From a bacterium (GTDB lineage: Bacteria; Myxococcota_A; Bradymonadia; UBA7976; UBA1532): DNA of 7,905 nucleotides. This document shows, piece after piece, positions 6,704 to 7,905 of this stretch. A model generated the notes under the pieces. The model saw only the letters and a program-made list of their open reading frames with translations. It did no database searches and was not told the DNA's origin. Position numbers and translations under genes: made by a program. The stretch covers positions 1 through 7,905 of the forward strand of contig JAUHVS010000254.1 in NCBI GenBank assembly GCA_030424955.1, read 5' to 3'. How positions within the stretch are numbered: the stretch's first letter is position 1; each line of letters starts with the position of its first letter.

Positions 6704-6712
6704 GGTCACTCC
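6704..6712 (-). promoter_or_regulatory. Ribosome binding site and junction deciding the SIR2 gene start
   Basis: On the minus strand GGAG (6712-6709) lies five bases before the ATG at 6703 and is also the end of the upstream lipoprotein's last codons. The upstream TGA (6708-6706) falls between them. A GTG at 6709 overlaps that stop but would have its ribosome site abutting it, so the ATG is preferred. The arrangement suggests translational coupling of the two genes. Confidence 0.7.
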
Positions 6713-7620
6713 GCCCGCTCGGCGATGAGGCGGTAGGGGCCCTGCCAGGCGTAGCCCGTGTCGGCGTTGGTGAGCCCGTCCACCACGATCCACACCGGGG
6801 CGTCGGCGGGCAGCGCCGCCTCGACGGCGCTCGTGAACTGGTCGGGGGTGGCGTCATCGTTGCACGCCACCTCGGGCCCCAGGCAGCCGGCGCGCAGCGA
6901 CAGCACGGTGTCGACGTCCAGGGCGTCGCTCTCGGTGCGCAGCCGCCAGCGCCCCGCGGCGGGGGGCACGAAGCGGTAGACGTGGTCGCCCGCGCCACCG
7001 CCACAGCTCGCCGGGCCCGCCTGCACGGGCGCGCCCGCGGTGCTGCCCACGGCCACGAAGCGGCCGCCCCCCTGGGGGCTGGCGTTGAGGTCGAGGACCG
7101 CCCACTCGGCGGGGCAGGGGGCGGGCCCCTGGTCGGGCGCGCCCTGGTCGGAAGCGCCCTGATCGGCGGCGGCGTCCGGGCCCTGATCGGGGGGCACGCC
7201 CTGATCCAGGCCGCCGTCCGGGGCCTGCGCGCTCAGGCAGGCGAACACGCCCTCGCAGTCGGCCGCAGCGGCCACGCAGGCGGCGCGGCTGGCGCGCAGG
7301 GTGGGATCCGAGGCGTCGCAGGCCCGCAGCGAGTCGGCGGCCTGCTCGGCCGGCACGATCTCGCAGGCCACCACCCGCATCACCAGGGCCACGCAGGCCT
7401 CGGGGAAGGGCCCGGCGTCCAGCGGCGCGCCCTGGTCGACGGGGCCGCCGTCGGGCAGGGGCCGCGCGTCGGGGCCGTCGCCCGCGTCCGGGTCCCCCCC
7501 GTCCTGGCGTGGCCCCAGATCGACGGACGGGCCGCCGTCCACCGCCGCCGGGGCGCCGTCATCGCAGGCCGCGAGCGTCCCCAGCAGCAGCGCGAGCATC
7601 GTAGTGCGGCGGTGGGCCAT
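6706..7620 (-). CDS. Cys-rich lipoprotein with Asp-Gln-Gly linker and PPC-like C-terminal domain
   Basis: The 304-residue predicted lipoprotein begins MAHRRTTMLALLLGTLAAC; the lipobox LAAC places the lipidated Cys at residue 19. Start choice is firm: AGGAGG (7632-7627) stands six bases upstream of the ATG. Residues 20-72 are an Asp/Gly/Pro-rich linker. Residues 73-130 are a small helical segment with six cysteines (76, 86, 101, 115, 122, 128), probably three disulphides. A second linker carries five DQG units (139-165). Residues 168-304 resemble the bacterial pre-peptidase C-terminal (PPC) type of beta-sandwich, with GDHVYRFVPPAAGRWRLRT (211-229), DVDTVLSLRAGC (235-246), ACNDD (252-256) and VWIVVDG (276-282). 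Such domains are usually extracellular accessory modules; no enzyme motif is visible. It is the first gene of a minus-strand run with the macro-like/SIR2 protein and ppx, and is divergent from metH. PPC assignment is by motif memory, not a profile search. Confidence 0.82.
   Translation of the reverse strand: MAHRRTTMLALLLGTLAACDDGAPAAVDGGPSVDLGPRQDGGDPDAGDGPDARPLPDGGPVDQGAPLDAGPFPEACVALVMRVVACEIVPAEQAADSLRACDASDPTLRASRAACVAAAADCEGVFACLSAQAPDGGLDQGVPPDQGPDAAADQGASDQGAPDQGPAPCPAEWAVLDLNASPQGGGRFVAVGSTAGAPVQAGPASCGGGAGDHVYRFVPPAAGRWRLRTESDALDVDTVLSLRAGCLGPEVACNDDATPDQFTSAVEAALPADAPVWIVVDGLTNADTGYAWQGPYRLIAERAE
7126..7206 (-). repeat. Asp-Gln-Gly coding repeat in lipoprotein linker
   Basis: Five DQG units spaced 5-8 residues apart, mostly within A/P-DQG-A/P contexts, form the second linker of the lipoprotein. 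On the plus strand they appear as recurring ccctg(g/a)tc cores. Spacing is irregular, so this is a low-complexity hinge rather than a strict tandem array. Confidence 0.65.
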
Positions 7621-7716
7621 GGCGATCCTCCTGCAAAGGGTGGGTGTACCGCTTGATCGGGCCGCCCCGCCAGTGGACCCTCCCGCGACGCCCCCGCGCC
7701 CCACTGGAGCTGCGCC
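7621..7716. promoter_or_regulatory. Divergent control region between lipoprotein gene and metH
   Basis: This 96-bp gap holds the AGGAGG ribosome site for the minus-strand lipoprotein (7632-7627) and TGGAG (7705-7709), seven bases before the metH ATG. TTGATC at 7653-7658 is a possible -35 for metH, but its 17-bp partner GACCCT (7676-7681) is a poor -10. The space is too short for a cobalamin riboswitch plus promoter, and no such conserved core is visible. Confidence 0.4.
7670..7707. repeat. Inverted repeat before metH
   Basis: Perfect 7-bp arms CCAGTGG (7670-7676) and CCACTGG (7701-7707) are separated by 24 bases. The right arm contains the GG of the metH ribosome binding site TGGAG, so folding of an mRNA that includes both arms would partly hide that site. 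It could equally be an operator. Arms this short can arise by chance in GC-rich DNA. Confidence 0.4.
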
Positions 7717-7905
7717 ATGACCGATCGTGCCGACCGCCTCGCCGCCCTCCACGCCGCCGCCGCTGCGCGCGTGCTGATCCTCGACGGCGCCATGGGCACC
7801 ATGATCCAGCGCTACGGCCTGGAGGAGGCCGACTTCCGAGGCGACCGCTTCGGCGATCACCCTGGCGATCTCAAGGGCAACAACGAGCTGCTGAGCCTCA
7901 CCCGG
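7717..7905 (+). CDS. metH: Cobalamin-dependent methionine synthase, N-terminal fragment
   Basis: This is the first 63 codons of a gene that continues past the right edge. The sequence RVLILDGAMGTMIQRYGLEE (residues 18-37), followed by ADFRGDRFGDHPGDLKGNNE to about residue 57, closely follows the start of MetH, as in E. coli (LDGGMGTMIQ, ADFRGERF, DLKGNN). This belongs to the homocysteine-binding TIM barrel. MetH transfers the methyl group of 5-methyltetrahydrofolate through methylcobalamin to homocysteine, giving methionine in the cytoplasm. The zinc-binding cysteines and the folate, B12 and reactivation domains lie outside the window, so a split or shortened MetH cannot be excluded. The ATG at 7717 has TGGAG seven bases upstream. 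The gene is divergent from the minus-strand lipoprotein run and looks functionally unrelated to it. Confidence 0.93.
   Translation, partial: MTDRADRLAALHAAAAARVLILDGAMGTMIQRYGLEEADFRGDRFGDHPGDLKGNNELLSLTR

Noticed and set aside
6707..6709. GTG start for the SIR2 protein overlapping the upstream stop
   Set aside because: The GGAG would abut this GTG with no spacing, whereas the ATG at 6703 has a five-base spacer.
5120..6736. 538-codon plus-strand frame antisense to the SIR2 gene
   Set aside because: Gly/Gln/His-rich with no recognisable motif, while the opposite strand carries complete SIR2 motifs.
7621..7716. Cobalamin or SAM riboswitch upstream of metH
   Set aside because: Only 96 bp are available, shared with a divergent gene, and no conserved riboswitch core is seen.
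1..7905. tRNA, rRNA, CRISPR array, insertion sequence or attachment site
   Set aside because: No tRNA-like arms, spaced direct repeats, transposase motifs or terminal inverted repeats were found; the genes pack closely and share one base composition.

Overview
The window is GC-rich chromosomal DNA, and strong third-position G/C bias opens long shadow frames opposite and beside nearly every real gene. The likely source is a Myxococcota/Bradymonadota-type bacterium (former Deltaproteobacteria). Three predicted lipoproteins point that way: they carry Gly-Gly-Ala or Asp-Gln-Gly low-complexity linkers, and one ends in a PPC-like domain, a style common in those groups. This placement is inference from style, not from a marker gene.

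Layout. At 1-200 (minus) is the N-terminus of a lipoprotein that runs off the left edge. A 158-bp divergent gap separates it from a plus-strand pair: a HEAT-repeat-like lipoprotein (359-1438) and ppk, polyphosphate kinase 1 (1524-3596). Facing ppk tail to tail, with only 15 bp between the stop codons, is ppx, an exopolyphosphatase/GppA-family enzyme (3612-5099, minus). Upstream of ppx on the same strand are a macro-like/SIR2 fusion protein (5138-6703) and a Cys-rich, PPC-like lipoprotein (6706-7620). These three minus-strand genes are spaced 38 and 2 bp apart and look like one transcription unit. A 96-bp divergent gap then leads to the 5' end of metH, B12-dependent methionine synthase (7717 to the right edge). 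All seven genes together fill about 95% of the window.

How the genes work together. Ppk makes polyphosphate from ATP and Ppx breaks it down, so the centre of the window is a polyP synthesis/degradation pair arranged convergently rather than as the ppk-ppx operon known from E. coli. The most unusual gene is the 521-residue macro-like/SIR2 protein. Its SIR2 half keeps the Asn and His that bacterial defence NADases (such as Thoeris ThsA) use for catalysis, and its N-terminal half looks like a macro (ADP-ribose-binding) fold whose first ligand loop is altered. A self-contained NAD-consuming sensor/effector is a reasonable hypothesis. Its tight linkage to ppx and to a secreted lipoprotein is unexplained. 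No mobile element, CRISPR array, tRNA or rRNA was seen.
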